Assembly: GCF_014863605.1 (NCBI RefSeq)
Contig: NZ_CP062252.1
Coordinates: forward strand, 4,163,001-4,227,000
Direction: 5' to 3'
Source: Pseudomonas allokribbensis
GTDB lineage: Bacteria > Pseudomonadota > Gammaproteobacteria > Pseudomonadales > Pseudomonadaceae
Length of the DNA stretch: 64,000 bases
In this document: positions 13,313 to 23,783 of the stretch, piece after piece
Layout: every line of letters begins with the position of its first letter
Position numbering within the stretch: the stretch's first letter is position 1
Made by a program: the position numbers and the translations under genes
Notes under the pieces: generated by a model
Told to the model about the DNA's origin: nothing
Database searches by the model: none
Seen by the model: only the letters and a program-made list of their open reading frames with translations

Positions 13313-14316
13313 CCTGGTTCACCCCTGAAGTGATCGATGTGATCCTGACGGTCATCAAAGCCATCGTCATCCTGCTGGCCGTGGTGGTCGCGGGTGCGTT
13401 GCTCAGCTTTGTCGAACGTCGCCTGCTGGGCTGGTGGCAGGACCGTTACGGTCCGAACCGCGTTGGCCCGTTCGGCATGTTCCAGATCGCTGCCGACATG
13501 CTGAAGATGTTCTTCAAGGAAGACTGGACCCCGCCGTTTGCCGACAAGGTGATCTTCACCCTGGCACCGGTCGTGGCCATGTCCGCCCTGTTGATCGCTT
13601 TCGCGATCATCCCGATCACCCCGACCTGGGGCGTGGCGGATCTGAACATCGGCCTGCTGTTCTTCTTCGCCATGGCCGGTCTGTCGGTCTACGCGGTGCT
13701 GTTCGCCGGCTGGTCGAGTAACAACAAGTTCGCCCTCCTCGGCAGCTTGCGTGCCTCGGCGCAGACCGTGTCCTACGAAGTGTTCATGGGCCTGGCCCTG
13801 ATGGGCATCGTGGTGCAGGTCGGCTCGTTCAACATGCGCGACATCGTCGAGTACCAGGCGCAGAACCTGTGGTTCATCATTCCGCAGTTCTTCGGCTTCT
13901 GTACCTTCTTCATCGCTGGCGTGGCTGTGACTCACCGTCACCCGTTCGACCAGCCGGAAGCGGAACAGGAACTGGCCGACGGTTACCACATTGAATACGC
14001 CGGTATGAAATGGGGCATGTTCTTCGTCGGTGAATACATCGGCATCATCCTGATCTCGGCGCTGTTGGTCACCCTGTTCTTCGGTGGCTGGCACGGTCCG
14101 TTCGGCATCCTGCCGCAACTGTCCTTCGTCTGGTTCGCACTGAAGACCGCGTTCTTCATCATGCTGTTCATCCTGCTGCGCGCTTCGATCCCGCGTCCGC
14201 GTTATGACCAGGTGATGGACTTCAGCTGGAAATTCTGCCTGCCACTGACCCTGATCAATTTGCTGGTGACCGCTGCAATCGTGTTGTGGAACACGCCTGC
14301 AGTTGCGGTTCAGTGA
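13309..14316 (+). CDS. nuoH: NADH-quinone oxidoreductase subunit H
   Basis: Membrane subunit at the quinone-binding end of complex I, 335 residues with about eight predicted helices. Conserved cytosolic loops are visible: [23 protein letters not shown] (first 20 are the signature) near residues 37-59, and [18 protein letters not shown] with the acidic residues that line the quinone channel near 206-223. The ATG overlaps the nuoG stop by 4 bases. Confidence 0.97.
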   Translation: MTWFTPEVIDVILTVIKAIVILLAVVVAGALLSFVERRLLGWWQDRYGPNRVGPFGMFQIAADMLKMFFKEDWTPPFADKVIFTLAPVVAMSALLIAFAIIPITPTWGVADLNIGLLFFFAMAGLSVYAVLFAGWSSNNKFALLGSLRASAQTVSYEVFMGLALMGIVVQVGSFNMRDIVEYQAQNLWFIIPQFFGFCTFFIAGVAVTHRHPFDQPEAEQELADGYHIEYAGMKWGMFFVGEYIGIILISALLVTLFFGGWHGPFGILPQLSFVWFALKTAFFIMLFILLRASIPRPRYDQVMDFSWKFCLPLTLINLLVTAAIVLWNTPAVAVQ

Positions 14317-14327
14317 GGATTTGACCC

Positions 14328-14876
14328 ATGTTCAAATATATTGGCGACATCATTAAGGGTACCGGTACCCAGTTGCGCAGCCTGGTCATGATCTTCGGTC
14401 ATGGCTTTCGCAAGCGCGACACCCTGCAATACCCGGAAGAACCGGTCTACCTGCCGCCACGCTACCGTGGCCGTATCGTCCTGACCCGCGACCCCGATGG
14501 CGAAGAACGCTGCGTAGCCTGCAACCTGTGCGCCGTGGCTTGCCCGGTGGGTTGCATCTCGCTGCAGAAAGCTGAAACCGAAGACGGTCGCTGGTACCCG
14601 GACTTCTTCCGTATCAACTTCTCGCGCTGCATTTTCTGCGGTCTCTGCGAGGAAGCCTGCCCGACCACCGCGATCCAGCTGACCCCGGATTTCGAGATGG
14701 CCGAGTTCAAACGTCAGGACCTGGTGTACGAGAAAGAAGATCTTTTGATCTCCGGCCCCGGCAAAAACCCTGATTACAACTTCTATCGTGTTGCAGGTAT
14801 GGCCGTTGCCGGTAAGCCGAAAGGCGCCGCACAAAACGAAGCCGAGCCGATCAACGTGAAGAGCTTGCTGCCTTAA
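14328..14876 (+). CDS. nuoI: NADH-quinone oxidoreductase subunit I
   Basis: Ferredoxin-like subunit that carries clusters N6a and N6b between the NADH module and NuoB. 182 residues. Two complete C-x2-C-x2-C-x3-C-P motifs are seen: Cys62, 65, 68, 72 ([12 protein letters not shown]) and Cys101, 104, 107, 111 ([12 protein letters not shown]). Eleven bases after nuoH. Confidence 0.97.
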   Translation: MFKYIGDIIKGTGTQLRSLVMIFGHGFRKRDTLQYPEEPVYLPPRYRGRIVLTRDPDGEERCVACNLCAVACPVGCISLQKAETEDGRWYPDFFRINFSRCIFCGLCEEACPTTAIQLTPDFEMAEFKRQDLVYEKEDLLISGPGKNPDYNFYRVAGMAVAGKPKGAAQNEAEPINVKSLLP

Positions 14877-14885
14877 GGAAGAACG

Positions 14886-15386
14886 ATGGAATTCGCTTTC
14901 TATTTCGCATCGGGTATCGCTGTTGTGTCCACACTGCGCGTGGTCACCAACACCAATCCTGTGCACGCCCTGCTCTACCTGATCATTTCGCTGATCGCCG
15001 TGGCCATGACCTTCTTCGCACTCGGCGCTCCGTTCGCCGGTGTGCTGGAAGTGATCGCCTACGCTGGCGCCATCATGGTGCTGTTCGTGTTCGTGGTGAT
15101 GATGCTGAACCTGGGCCCCGCCTCGGTTCAGCAGGAACGCACCTGGCTCAAGCCCGGTATCTGGGCAGGGCCGGTGATTCTCGGCGCCCTGCTGCTGGCC
15201 GAACTGCTGTATGTGCTGTTCGCTCACCAGAGCGGTCAGGCCATCGGCCACACCACCGTGGACGCAAAAGCCGTGGGCATCAGCCTCTTCGGTCCGTACC
15301 TGCTGGTGGTCGAACTCGCCTCGATGCTGCTGCTCGCTGCAGCCGTCACGGCGTTCCATTTGGGCCGTAACGAGGCGAAGGAGTAA
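14886..15386 (+). CDS. nuoJ: NADH-quinone oxidoreductase subunit J
   Basis: Membrane-arm subunit, 166 residues with five predicted helices. The pi-bulge helix region IAYAGAIMVLFVFVVMMLNL, characteristic of the ND6 family, lies near residues 57-76. AAGGAAG precedes the ATG by five bases. Three bases separate it from nuoK. Confidence 0.96.
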   Translation: MEFAFYFASGIAVVSTLRVVTNTNPVHALLYLIISLIAVAMTFFALGAPFAGVLEVIAYAGAIMVLFVFVVMMLNLGPASVQQERTWLKPGIWAGPVILGALLLAELLYVLFAHQSGQAIGHTTVDAKAVGISLFGPYLLVVELASMLLLAAAVTAFHLGRNEAKE

Positions 15387-15389
15387 GAC

Positions 15390-15698
15390 ATGCCTGCTAT
15401 CCCTCTCGAACATGGTCTGGCCGTTGCCGGCATCCTGTTCTGCCTTGGTCTGGTCGGCCTGATGGTCCGCCGCAACATTTTGTTCGTGTTGATGAGTCTG
15501 GAAGTGATGATGAACGCCTCTGCACTGGCCTTCATCGTTGCGGGTGCCCGCTGGGCGCAACCGGATGGACAGATCATGTTCATCCTGGTGATCAGCCTTG
15601 CAGCCGCCGAAGCCAGTATTGGCCTGGCGATCCTGCTGCAACTGTATCGCCGCTTCCACACGCTCGATATCGACGCTGCCAGTGAGATGCGCGGATGA
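15390..15698 (+). CDS. nuoK: NADH-quinone oxidoreductase subunit K
   Basis: Small membrane-arm subunit (ND4L family), 102 residues with three helices. The conserved glutamates expected within the membrane are present in [11 protein letters not shown] (near residue 36) and [12 protein letters not shown] (near residue 72). The stop overlaps the nuoL ATG by 4 bases. Confidence 0.96.
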
Positions 15699-17548
15699 AC
15701 CTACTCTTTCTGACTTTCGTATTCCCTCTGATCGGGTTCCTGTTGCTGTCGTTTTCCCGCGGCCGCCTCTCGGAAAACCTGTCGGCGCTAATCGGTGTCG
15801 GCTCCATCGGCCTGTCTGCCATCGTCGCGGCCTACGTGATCTGGCAATTCAACGTCGCTCCACCGGAAGGTGGCGTGTACGTTCATGTGCTGTGGAAGTG
15901 GATGTCCGTCGAGGGCTTCCAGCCTAACTTCGCCCTGTACCTGGATGGTCTGTCCGTGACCATGCTCGGTGTGGTAGTCGGTGTGGGCTTCCTGATCCAC
16001 CTGTTCGCCTCCTGGTACATGCGCGGTGAAGCCGGTTACTCGCGTTTCTTCGCCTACACCAACCTGTTTATCGCCAGCATGCTGTTCCTGGTCCTGGGCG
16101 ATAACCTGCTGTTCATCTACTTCGGTTGGGAAGGCGTGGGCCTGTGCTCGTACCTGTTGATCGGTTTCTACTACAGCAACCGCAACAACGGTAACGCCGC
16201 ACTGAAAGCCTTCATCGTCACCCGTATCGGCGACGTGTTCATGGCGATCGGCCTGTTCATCCTGTTCCAGCAACTGGGCACGCTGAACGTCCAGGAACTG
16301 CTGGTGAAGGCGCCTGAGCACTTCAAGGTCGGCGATTTCTGGATCGTGCTGGCGACCCTGATGCTGCTGGGCGGTGCGGTCGGTAAATCGGCTCAACTGC
16401 CGCTGCAGACCTGGCTTGCGGACGCGATGGCCGGCCCTACCCCGGTTTCGGCACTGATCCACGCCGCAACCATGGTTACTGCTGGTGTCTACCTGATCGC
16501 CCGTACCCACGGTCTGTTCGCCCTGGCGCCGGACATCCTGCATCTCGTGGGAATCGTCGGTGGTGTGACCCTGGTGCTGGCCGGTTTCGCGGCACTGGTA
16601 CAAACCGACATCAAACGTATCCTCGCCTACTCGACCATGAGCCAGATCGGCTACATGTTCCTGGCGCTGGGTGTTGGCGCCTGGGAAGGCGCGATCTTCC
16701 ACCTGATGACCCACGCCTTCTTCAAGGCCCTGCTGTTCCTTGCTTCCGGTGCGGTGATCGTTGCCTGCCACCACGAGCAGAACATCTTCAAGATGGGCGG
16801 CCTGTGGAAGAAACTGCCGCTGGCCTACGCCAGCTTCATCGTCGGTGGTGCCGCTCTGGCCGCCCTGCCGCTGGTGACCGCAGGTTTCTACTCCAAGGAC
16901 GAAATCCTCTGGGAAGCGTTCGCCAGCGGCAACCACGGTCTGCTGTACGCAGGTCTGGTCGGCGCATTCATGACTTCGCTGTACACCTTCCGCCTGATCT
17001 TCATCGCGTTCCACGGTGAAGCCAAGACCGAAGCTCACGCCGGTCACGGCATCGCTCACTGGCTGCCACTGTCGGTGCTGATCGTGCTGTCGACTTTCGT
17101 CGGCGCCATGATCGTTCCACCGCTGCACGGCGTACTGCCTGAGAGCGTTGGCCATGCCGGTGGCGAAGCCAAGCACAGTCTGGAAATCGCGTCGGGCGCC
17201 ATCGCCCTGGCCGGTATCCTGCTGGCGGCCCTGCTGTTCCTCGGCAAGCGTCGCTTCGTGACTGCGATCGCCAACAGCGGCATCGGCCGTTTCCTTTCGG
17301 CCTGGTGGTTCGCTGCCTGGGGCTTCGACTGGATCTACGACAAACTGTTCGTGAAGCCGTACCTTGCGATCAGCCACATGCTGCGCAAAGACCCGCTCGA
17401 CCAGACCATCGGTCTGATCCCGCGCATGGCCAAGGGTGGTCACACTGCCCTGAGCCGTACCGAAACCGGTCAACTGCGTTGGTACGCTGCTTCGATGGCT
17501 GCTGGTGCCGTGTTGGTAATCGGCGCTGTCGTGCTGGTAGCGGTCTGA
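15695..17548 (+). CDS. nuoL: NADH-quinone oxidoreductase subunit L
   Basis: Distal antiporter-like proton-pumping subunit (ND5 family), 617 residues with about 16 membrane helices. Core markers are the glutamate-bearing helix [16 protein letters not shown] (near 148-163), the lysine in [22 protein letters not shown] (near 225-246) and [19 protein letters not shown] (near 302-320). A long C-terminal amphipathic region follows, as expected for the lateral helix. Start overlaps nuoK. Confidence 0.97.
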
Positions 17549-17587
17549 TATGAACCTTGCGAATTTGCGAAAGGAAACGAGCCCGTC

Positions 17588-19120
17588 ATGATTCTGCCTT
17601 GGCTAATCCTGATCCCCTTCATCGGCGGCCTGCTGTGCTGGATGGGTGAGCGCTTCGGCGCTACTCTCCCCCGCTGGATTGCGCTGTTGACCATGACCCT
17701 GGAACTCGCCCTCGGCCTCTGGCTGTGGGCCCACGGTGACTATTCATTTGCTCCGGCGCCTGGCGCCGATCCGACCTGGGCGCTTGAGTTCAAGCACGTC
17801 TGGATCCAGCGCTTCGGCATCAACGTGCACCTGGCCCTCGACGGCCTGTCGCTGCTGATGATCCTGCTGACCGGTCTGCTGGGTATCCTGTCGGTACTCT
17901 GCTCGTGGAAAGAGATCCAGCGTCACGTTGGCTTCTTCCACCTGAACCTGATGTGGATCCTGGGCGGCGTTGTCGGCGTGTTCCTCGCCCTCGACCTGTT
18001 CATGTTCTTCTTCTTCTGGGAAATGATGCTGGTGCCGATGTACTTCCTCATCGCGCTCTGGGGTCACAGTTCTTCGGACGGCAAGAAAACCCGGATCTAC
18101 GCCGCGACCAAGTTCTTCATCTTCACTCAGGCTTCCGGCCTGATCATGCTGGTGGCGATCCTGGGTCTGGTACTGGTCAACTACAACAGCACCGGCGTGA
18201 TCACCTTCAACTACGCCGATCTGTTGAAGACCAAGATGTCGATGACCACCGAGTACATCCTGATGCTCGGCTTCTTCATCGCCTTCGCGGTCAAGCTGCC
18301 AGTGGTTCCGTTCCACTCCTGGCTGCCTGACGCTCACGCCCAGGCACCGACCGCCGGTTCCGTCGACCTCGCCGGTATCTTGCTGAAAACCGCGGCCTAC
18401 GGTCTGCTGCGTTTCGCCCTGCCGCTGTTCCCGAACGCCTCGGCCGAATTCGCGCCGTTTGCCATGGCCCTGGGCCTGGTCGGGATCTTCTACGGTGCGT
18501 TCCTGGCGTTCGCCCAAACCGACATCAAGCGTCTGATCGCCTTCTCGTCCGTTTCCCACATGGGTTTCGTACTGATCGGCATCTACTCCGGCAGCCAACT
18601 GGCGCTGCAAGGCGCCGTGATCCAGATGCTGGCTCACGGTCTGTCGGCAGCGGCACTGTTTATCCTCAGCGGTCAGCTGTACGAGCGTCTGCACACTCGT
18701 GACATGCGTGAGATGGGCGGTCTGTGGTCGCGTATCGCTTACCTGCCGGCGATCAGCCTGTTCTTCGCAGCCGCCTCGTTGGGTCTGCCGGGCACCGGTA
18801 ACTTCGTCGGCGAGTTCCTGATCCTGATCGGTACCTTCGCCAGTGCTCCATGGATCACCGCGATTGCCACGTCCGGTCTGGTGTTCGGTTCGGTCTACTC
18901 GCTGATCATGATCCACCGCGCTTACTTCGGTCCGTCCAAATCGGATTCGATCCTGCACGGCATGGACGGTCGCGAACTGATCATGGTGCTGGGCCTTGCG
19001 GCACTGCTGATTTACCTCGGCGTCTACCCGCAACCGTTCCTCGACACCTCTGCCGCCACGATGCATGGCGTGCAGCAGTGGCTCGGCACCGCCTTCACTC
19101 AACTCGCTTCGGCCCGGTAA
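17588..19120 (+). CDS. nuoM: NADH-quinone oxidoreductase subunit M
   Basis: Second antiporter-like proton-pumping subunit (ND4 family), 510 residues with about 14 helices. The key membrane glutamate is in [20 protein letters not shown] (near residue 144). The lysine follows in [22 protein letters not shown] (near 234), then [20 protein letters not shown] 39-base gap with GAAAGGAAACGAG precedes the ATG. Confidence 0.97.
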   Translation: MILPWLILIPFIGGLLCWMGERFGATLPRWIALLTMTLELALGLWLWAHGDYSFAPAPGADPTWALEFKHVWIQRFGINVHLALDGLSLLMILLTGLLGILSVLCSWKEIQRHVGFFHLNLMWILGGVVGVFLALDLFMFFFFWEMMLVPMYFLIALWGHSSSDGKKTRIYAATKFFIFTQASGLIMLVAILGLVLVNYNSTGVITFNYADLLKTKMSMTTEYILMLGFFIAFAVKLPVVPFHSWLPDAHAQAPTAGSVDLAGILLKTAAYGLLRFALPLFPNASAEFAPFAMALGLVGIFYGAFLAFAQTDIKRLIAFSSVSHMGFVLIGIYSGSQLALQGAVIQMLAHGLSAAALFILSGQLYERLHTRDMREMGGLWSRIAYLPAISLFFAAASLGLPGTGNFVGEFLILIGTFASAPWITAIATSGLVFGSVYSLIMIHRAYFGPSKSDSILHGMDGRELIMVLGLAALLIYLGVYPQPFLDTSAATMHGVQQWLGTAFTQLASAR

Positions 19121-19127
19121 GAGCGCT

Positions 19128-20591
19128 ATGGAATTCACGATTCAACACTTTATTGCGCTTGCGCCACTGTTGATCACCAGCCTCACCATTATCGTGGTGA
19201 TGCTGGCAATCGCCTGGCGCCGCAACCACTCGCAGACCTTCCTGATTTCGGTGGCAGGTCTGAACCTGGCCTTGCTGTCGATCCTGCCGGCACTGAAAGT
19301 CGCGCCTCTGGCCGTGACCCCATTGCTGCAGATCGACACCTTTGCCTGCCTGTACATGGCGCTGATCCTGGTCGCCACCCTCGCCTGCGTAACTCTCGCC
19401 CACGCCTACCTCGGCGATGGCGGTTCGGGTTACCCGGGCAACCGTGAAGAACTGTACCTGCTGATCCTGATGGCCGCCGCCGGTGGTCTGGTTCTGGTCA
19501 GCGCACAGCACCTGGCCGGCTTGTTCATCGGTCTGGAACTGCTGTCGGTGCCGGTCTACGGTCTGGTGGCCTACGCCTTCTTCAACAAGCGTTCGCTGGA
19601 AGCCGGTATCAAGTACATGGTGCTGTCGGCCGCCGGTTCCGCGTTCCTGCTGTTCGGTATGGCGCTGCTGTACGCCGACTCGGGTTCCCTGAGCTTCGTC
19701 GGTATCGGTCAGGCACTGGCCACCACCAACCTGCCGAGCTCGCTGGCGCAACTGGGCCTGGGCATGATGCTGATCGGCCTGGCGTTCAAACTGTCGCTGG
19801 TACCGTTCCACCTGTGGACGCCGGACGTGTACGAAGGTGCTCCGGCACCGGTGGCCGCGTTCCTCGCCACCGCGTCGAAAGTGGCTGTGTTCGCGGTAAT
19901 GGTTCGTCTGTTCCAGATCTCCCCTGCCGCCAGCAGTGGCGTACTGAGCAACGTACTGACCATCATCGCCATCGCCTCGATCCTGTTCGGTAACCTGCTG
20001 GCCCTGACCCAGAGCAACCTCAAGCGTCTGCTCGGTTACTCGTCCATCGCGCACTTCGGCTACTTGCTGATCGCACTGGTGGCGAGCAAGGGTCTGGCGG
20101 TGGAAGCCATCGGCGTGTACCTGGTCACCTACGTGATCACCAGCCTCGGCGCGTTCGGCGTGATCACCCTGATGTCCTCGCCGTACAACGGCCGTGACGC
20201 AGACGCGCTGTACGAGTACCGCGGCCTGTTCTGGCGCCGTCCGTACCTGACCGCCGTACTGACCGTGATGATGCTGTCCCTGGCCGGTATCCCGCTGACC
20301 GCAGGCTTCATCGGCAAGTTCTACATCATCGCTACCGGTGTCGAGTCGCACCAATGGTGGCTGGTCGGTTCGCTGGTTCTGGGCAGCGCCATCGGCGTGT
20401 TCTACTACCTGCGCGTGATGGTCACCCTGTACCTGATCGAACCGAACCTGCGCCGCCACGACGCCCAACTGCACTGGGAACAGAAAGCCGGCGGCGTGAT
20501 GCTGCTGGCAATCGCCCTGGTTGCGTTCTTCCTCGGCGTCTACCCACAACCGTTGCTGACCCTGGTTCAGCAGGCGGGTCTGGCGGGCTGA
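19128..20591 (+). CDS. nuoN: NADH-quinone oxidoreductase subunit N
   Basis: Third antiporter-like subunit (ND2 family), 487 residues from the ATG at 19128. The frame opens earlier at 19065, but that would overlap nuoM by 56 bases and the extra residues are not membrane-like. Characteristic stretches are [20 protein letters not shown] (membrane Glu), [20 protein letters not shown] (membrane Lys) and [21 protein letters not shown]. Last gene of the operon, followed by a strong terminator. Confidence 0.97.
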   Translation: MEFTIQHFIALAPLLITSLTIIVVMLAIAWRRNHSQTFLISVAGLNLALLSILPALKVAPLAVTPLLQIDTFACLYMALILVATLACVTLAHAYLGDGGSGYPGNREELYLLILMAAAGGLVLVSAQHLAGLFIGLELLSVPVYGLVAYAFFNKRSLEAGIKYMVLSAAGSAFLLFGMALLYADSGSLSFVGIGQALATTNLPSSLAQLGLGMMLIGLAFKLSLVPFHLWTPDVYEGAPAPVAAFLATASKVAVFAVMVRLFQISPAASSGVLSNVLTIIAIASILFGNLLALTQSNLKRLLGYSSIAHFGYLLIALVASKGLAVEAIGVYLVTYVITSLGAFGVITLMSSPYNGRDADALYEYRGLFWRRPYLTAVLTVMMLSLAGIPLTAGFIGKFYIIATGVESHQWWLVGSLVLGSAIGVFYYLRVMVTLYLIEPNLRRHDAQLHWEQKAGGVMLLAIALVAFFLGVYPQPLLTLVQQAGLAG

Positions 20592-20619
20592 TTGCTCTGC
20601 TGGAATGGGCTACAAACAG

Positions 20620-20645
20620 AAACGGCACCTTCGGGTGCCGTTTTT
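20620..20645 (+). terminator. Terminator of the nuo operon
   Basis: AAACGGCACC, TTCG loop, GGTGCCGTTT: a 10-bp stem with a stable tetraloop and T run, 28 bases after nuoN. The A tract on the other side may also end the convergent gene at 20658. Confidence 0.95.
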
Positions 20646-20657
20646 GCGTTTATGCCA

Positions 20658-21122
20658 TCACAGTTTTTTCAGCATCGGCACACAGGCCAGTTGAAGACCT
20701 GAAGGCGATTGATAAACCGCACTCCCCTCCCCGACGTAACCGCAGCGCCTGTAGAAATCAGCGGCATTCAAGGTCGCATCCAGACAAACCTCTGCCAGCC
20801 CCAGACTCCGTGCCAGCGCTTCAAGAAAGTGCAGCACTCGCTTGCCCAGACCGCGCTGAATGAAATCCGGATGGATGAAGATGGCGCCGATTTCGCGATG
20901 CTCCAGATCGAGCATGCCGGTTGCCACAGGCTCACCCTCAACGTAACCCAGATAGAATTGCTTTTGCATGAGCGTGTCGTAACCGTCTGCCGCCGAGCCT
21001 TTTGTCCAGTCGAGCATCTGCTGCTCGCTGTAGGCACCGATGCATTGATGCCAGATCGCCAGTCGCCGAATCTCGAACGCTATCCCGGCATCGTCCGGGG
21101 TGGCTCTTTTCATTTCGAACAT
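20658..21122 (-). CDS. GNAT family N-acetyltransferase
   Basis: A 154-residue GNAT enzyme of unknown substrate. It starts MFEMKRATPDDAGIAFEIRR, a typical GNAT first strand and helix. The acetyl-CoA site is in IGAIFIHPDFIQRGLGKRVL (Q/RxxGxG/A pattern), followed by LDATLNAADFYRRCGY. The frame extends upstream to 21155, but AAGGAG lies six bases before the ATG at 21122, which is therefore chosen. Convergent with nuoN; its own terminator is probably the shared hairpin at 20620-20645. Confidence 0.85.
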   Translation of the reverse strand: MFEMKRATPDDAGIAFEIRRLAIWHQCIGAYSEQQMLDWTKGSAADGYDTLMQKQFYLGYVEGEPVATGMLDLEHREIGAIFIHPDFIQRGLGKRVLHFLEALARSLGLAEVCLDATLNAADFYRRCGYVGEGSAVYQSPSGLQLACVPMLKKL

Positions 21123-21159
21123 TTCTCTCTCCTTGAGCCATGTGCGGACGGGCAATTAA

Positions 21160-21188
21160 AAAGCCCCGTCCATTTCTGGCGGGGCTTT
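21160..21188. terminator. Hairpin with terminator shape upstream of the GNAT gene
   Basis: AAAGCCCCG and CGGGGCTTT form a 9-bp stem. On the minus strand a T run follows, so it would end leftward transcription entering from about 21200, although no minus-strand gene is visible there now. Confidence 0.6.
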
Positions 21189-21440
21189 GGGTAACACGTC
21201 ATTTACCAGACATGCATGACCTTATGGCCCGCCGGAAGCGGTCACAGAGGAGCACATCATGGTCATTCGATGTTGGGCATTCATGGCTGGATAGTGCTGC
21301 GGATTGTTCGGTCACGTCAATTGCAAGGTTCCTCCCTATTCAGTCGAATGCTCCCACCACACTGGTCGATTCGTCCTACAGGCGTTTTTACGATCGGTGA
21401 CTACCGTTGAAAAGGGGGCGAAAAGGATGGCCTGGAGGCC
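21189..21440. other. Gap before the toxin-antitoxin pair, no gene seen
   Basis: About 250 bases without a supported gene. The only oddity is a good Shine-Dalgarno sequence, AGAGGAG (21246-21252), before an 11-codon frame (ATG 21259, stop 21292-21294). Base composition is less GC-rich than the flanking genes, which fits an insertion point for the adjacent toxin-antitoxin module. Confidence 0.4.
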
Positions 21441-21470
21441 TTGACCAATTCGATCATCGGGACAAAACTA

Positions 21471-21485
21471 TACGTAGGTAACGTA
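21471..21485 (+). promoter_or_regulatory. Possible operator of the toxin-antitoxin pair
   Basis: TACGT-AGGTA-ACGTA, an inverted repeat with 5-bp arms six bases before the toxin ATG, where an autorepressing antitoxin could bind. The arms are short, so this is tentative. Confidence 0.35.
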
Positions 21486-21491
21486 CAGAAC

Positions 21492-21836
21492 ATGGATGCT
21501 CTTTTTATCGAATTACCCGCGTTCCAGAAGCACCGGGACGATTACCTGGATGATGATTTGTTCCGCAGCTTTCAATTAGAGCTGCTGAAAAATCCCGAAG
21601 CGGGCGATCTCATCGAAGGAACGGGTGGGCTGCGTAAAATTCGCTTCTGCGACCAACGACGCGGTAAAGGCAAGCGCAGCGGATTACGAGTGATTTATTA
21701 CTGGTGGTCTGGTTTCGACCAATTCTGGCTGTTCACCGTGTACAGCAAAAACGAGCAAGACGATCTGTTGCCTTCCCAGAAAAGAGTCTTCAAACAGGCT
21801 CTGGATACAGAAATCAACACGAGAACCCAAATATGA
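21492..21836 (+). CDS. higB: RelE/HigB-family toxin
   Basis: A 114-residue toxin of the RelE/ParE superfamily, HigB-like group, expected to be a ribosome-dependent mRNA endonuclease. It contains the family's DDLFRSFQLELLKNPEAGDLI opening helix (first 20 residues typical), GTGGLRKIRF, the basic stretch RRGKGKRSGLRVIYYWW and FTVYSKNEQDD. The frame can be opened at 21441, but the ATG at 21492 gives the normal family length. Toxin gene first and antitoxin second is the reversed order that defines hig-type loci. The stop overlaps the antitoxin ATG by 4 bases (ATGA). Confidence 0.85.
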   Translation: MDALFIELPAFQKHRDDYLDDDLFRSFQLELLKNPEAGDLIEGTGGLRKIRFCDQRRGKGKRSGLRVIYYWWSGFDQFWLFTVYSKNEQDDLLPSQKRVFKQALDTEINTRTQI

Positions 21837-22147
21837 AACGTGACATTTTTTCCGAACTGATGGAGGGCCTTGAGGCTTTGGCCGACGAGCGCCAGGGCAA
21901 GGTCACCCTTCGCACCCACAAAGTCCAGTTACCAAAACTATTGCCGATCACTGCCGAGGAAGTTGTTGCGATCCGCCAGCAACTCAACCTCTCCCGGTCA
22001 GTTTTCGCCATGTACCTGCGAACCAACACTCGAACCCTCGAAAACTGGGAACAAGGTCGAGCAACGCCAAATGCCCAAGCGACGACACTCATTCGACTGG
22101 TCGAGCGTTTTCCACAAACGATCGACCACCTTGCGGCTCTGACCTGA
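21833..22147 (+). CDS. higA: HigA-like antitoxin (helix-turn-helix)
   Basis: A 104-residue antitoxin with a C-terminal XRE-type helix-turn-helix (ITAEEVVAIRQQLNLSRSVF through TLENWEQGRATPN, residues about 39-80). That is the NadS/HigA-2 arrangement, in which the DNA-binding part follows a toxin-binding N-terminal arm. Translation is coupled to the toxin by a 4-base overlap. Expected to neutralise the toxin by direct binding and to repress the pair's promoter. Confidence 0.85.
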   Translation: MKRDIFSELMEGLEALADERQGKVTLRTHKVQLPKLLPITAEEVVAIRQQLNLSRSVFAMYLRTNTRTLENWEQGRATPNAQATTLIRLVERFPQTIDHLAALT

Positions 22148-22158
22148 CTTCCGGGATC

Positions 22159-22173
22159 TAACAAAATTGTAAT
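22159..22173 (-). promoter_or_regulatory. CzcR/CopR-like box upstream of the porin gene
   Basis: On the minus strand this reads ATTACA-ATTTT-GTTA, matching the ATTACA-N5-GTTA pattern found upstream of the PtrA-like gene (24469) and czcC (30267). It lies 134 bases before the porin start. Confidence 0.4.
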
Positions 22174-22306
22174 CCCCCAATCACCTCCGCGTTATCCGCA
22201 GCCTGCAACGATGTCACCCGGCGACTCTCCCGGCGGGCCCTTGCCCGTCGAACAATAAAACCCACGCCGAAGCACGTTCCCGTTCTGCCGAACTCAGGAG
22301 TGATTG

Positions 22307-23632
22307 ATGGTTAACAACAAAAAAATGTCGATGGCCGCTTTAGCAGTGGTTGTCGGCTCCGGGCCGTCCATGGTGTTTGCAGAAGAAAAACCCGAAGGGT
22401 TTATCGAAGGCAGCAGCCTGACGGTACTCAACCGCAACTTCTATTTCAATCGTGACCACCGCAACGGCCAGTCCAGCCCTACCGGCAATGGTTATTCCGA
22501 AGCCTGGGCCCATGCGGTCATCAGCAAGTTCGAATCCGGTTTCACCCAGGGCACCGTCGGGGTCGGGGTGGATGCTTTCGCGATGATCGGCCTGAAACTC
22601 GATACCGGTGATGGTCGCAACGGTGGCCGCAGCTCGTTCGATGTGTTGCCGGTCAACAGTGACGGTGAAGCACGGGACGAATACACCAAGGTCGGGGGCG
22701 CCGCCAAAGTACGGGCCTTCGATACGGTGGTGAAAATCGGCGATGTGTTCCCGGCCAACCCAGTGGTTGCAGCAGGTGATTCGCGACTGCTGCCGGAAAG
22801 CTTTCGCGGTGTGACGGCGACCAACACCAGCATCGAAGGTCTGTCGATTCAGGGCGGCCGGCTGCATGCGATGAGCCAACCGGTGTCCAGCGACATGCGC
22901 GAGAACTTCGCAACCTTCTATGCCGGCCCGGTCAACTCGCCGTGGATTGCTTATGGCGGCGGCGACTATGCACTGAACAAAAACCTCAGTTTCAGCCTGT
23001 ACACCAGTCGACTGAAAGATGCCTGGAACCAGTACTACGCTGGCACCGCCTGGACGTATCCGCTGTTGGACGACCTGTCGCTGTTCGGTGGCCTGAACTA
23101 TTACAAGGCAGTCGACGAAGGCAAACAATTGCTCGGCAAGTTCGACAACAACATCTGGAGCGGCCGTGTCGGTGTGAAGCTTGGCGCCCACTCTGTCGCC
23201 CTCTCCCACCAGCGCAACAACGGCAACGACGACTTCGATTACCTGCGTCAGTCCGACTCGATCTTCCTCGACAACTCCATCCAGTACAGCGACTTCAACT
23301 CGCCGAAAGAGCGTTCGTGGATGGTGCGCTACGACCTCGACATGACCACTTACGGCGTGCCGGGCCTGTCGTTCATGACCCGTTATGCCCGTGGCACCGA
23401 CTCCGACTACTCCAACGCCAACGCCGTGTACATGCGTCGCGATGCCGACGGCAATCCGCTGACCGACCAGAAGCGCTGGGAGCGTGATATCGAAGTCAAA
23501 TACGTGGTGCAGAGCGGTTCGATGAAGGACCTGTCGCTGCGTTTGCGCCAGGCCACCACCCGTGCCACGGCATTCGAGTCTGACCTGGATGAAGTACGCG
23601 TGATTGTCGAATACCCGCTGGCGATTCTCTGA
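22307..23632 (+). CDS. OprD-family outer-membrane porin
   Basis: Substrate-specific 18-strand porin of the OprD family, 441 residues with a signal peptide ending around SMVFA-EEKPEGF. Family features seen are FIEGSSLTVLNRNFYFNRD, the AWAHAVISKFESGFTQGTVGVG segment (first 20 residues typical), GLKLDTGDGR, the repeated aromatic beta strands and the C-terminal VIVEYPLAIL. AGGAG lies six bases before the ATG at 22307. Substrates of the family are amino acids, peptides or small organic acids; which one cannot be told here. Its neighbour czcCBA and an upstream box suggest metal-linked control, as P. aeruginosa oprD is repressed through CzcR/CopR. Confidence 0.9.
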   Translation: MVNNKKMSMAALAVVVGSGPSMVFAEEKPEGFIEGSSLTVLNRNFYFNRDHRNGQSSPTGNGYSEAWAHAVISKFESGFTQGTVGVGVDAFAMIGLKLDTGDGRNGGRSSFDVLPVNSDGEARDEYTKVGGAAKVRAFDTVVKIGDVFPANPVVAAGDSRLLPESFRGVTATNTSIEGLSIQGGRLHAMSQPVSSDMRENFATFYAGPVNSPWIAYGGGDYALNKNLSFSLYTSRLKDAWNQYYAGTAWTYPLLDDLSLFGGLNYYKAVDEGKQLLGKFDNNIWSGRVGVKLGAHSVALSHQRNNGNDDFDYLRQSDSIFLDNSIQYSDFNSPKERSWMVRYDLDMTTYGVPGLSFMTRYARGTDSDYSNANAVYMRRDADGNPLTDQKRWERDIEVKYVVQSGSMKDLSLRLRQATTRATAFESDLDEVRVIVEYPLAIL

Positions 23633-23651
23633 GTCTTCACGAGCAATACAA

Positions 23652-23723
23652 ATTCACCTTTAGAAGCTCCTTGCTCCTTTGGTAAGAGGTGAATCCTTTG
23701 GCGTCCTTCGGGGCGCCTTTTTT
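23652..23723 (+). terminator. Two consecutive hairpins ending the porin transcript
   Basis: ATTCACCT (23652-23659) pairs with AGGTGAAT (23687-23694). A compact GGCGTCC-TTCG-GGGCGCC stem (23700-23717) with six T follows. The second is a good intrinsic terminator. Confidence 0.85.
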
Positions 23724-23783
23724 ATGCGTGAAAAAAAGCCCGACTCACTGAACATGAACCGGGCGTTTGAGCCGCTATCGGCG

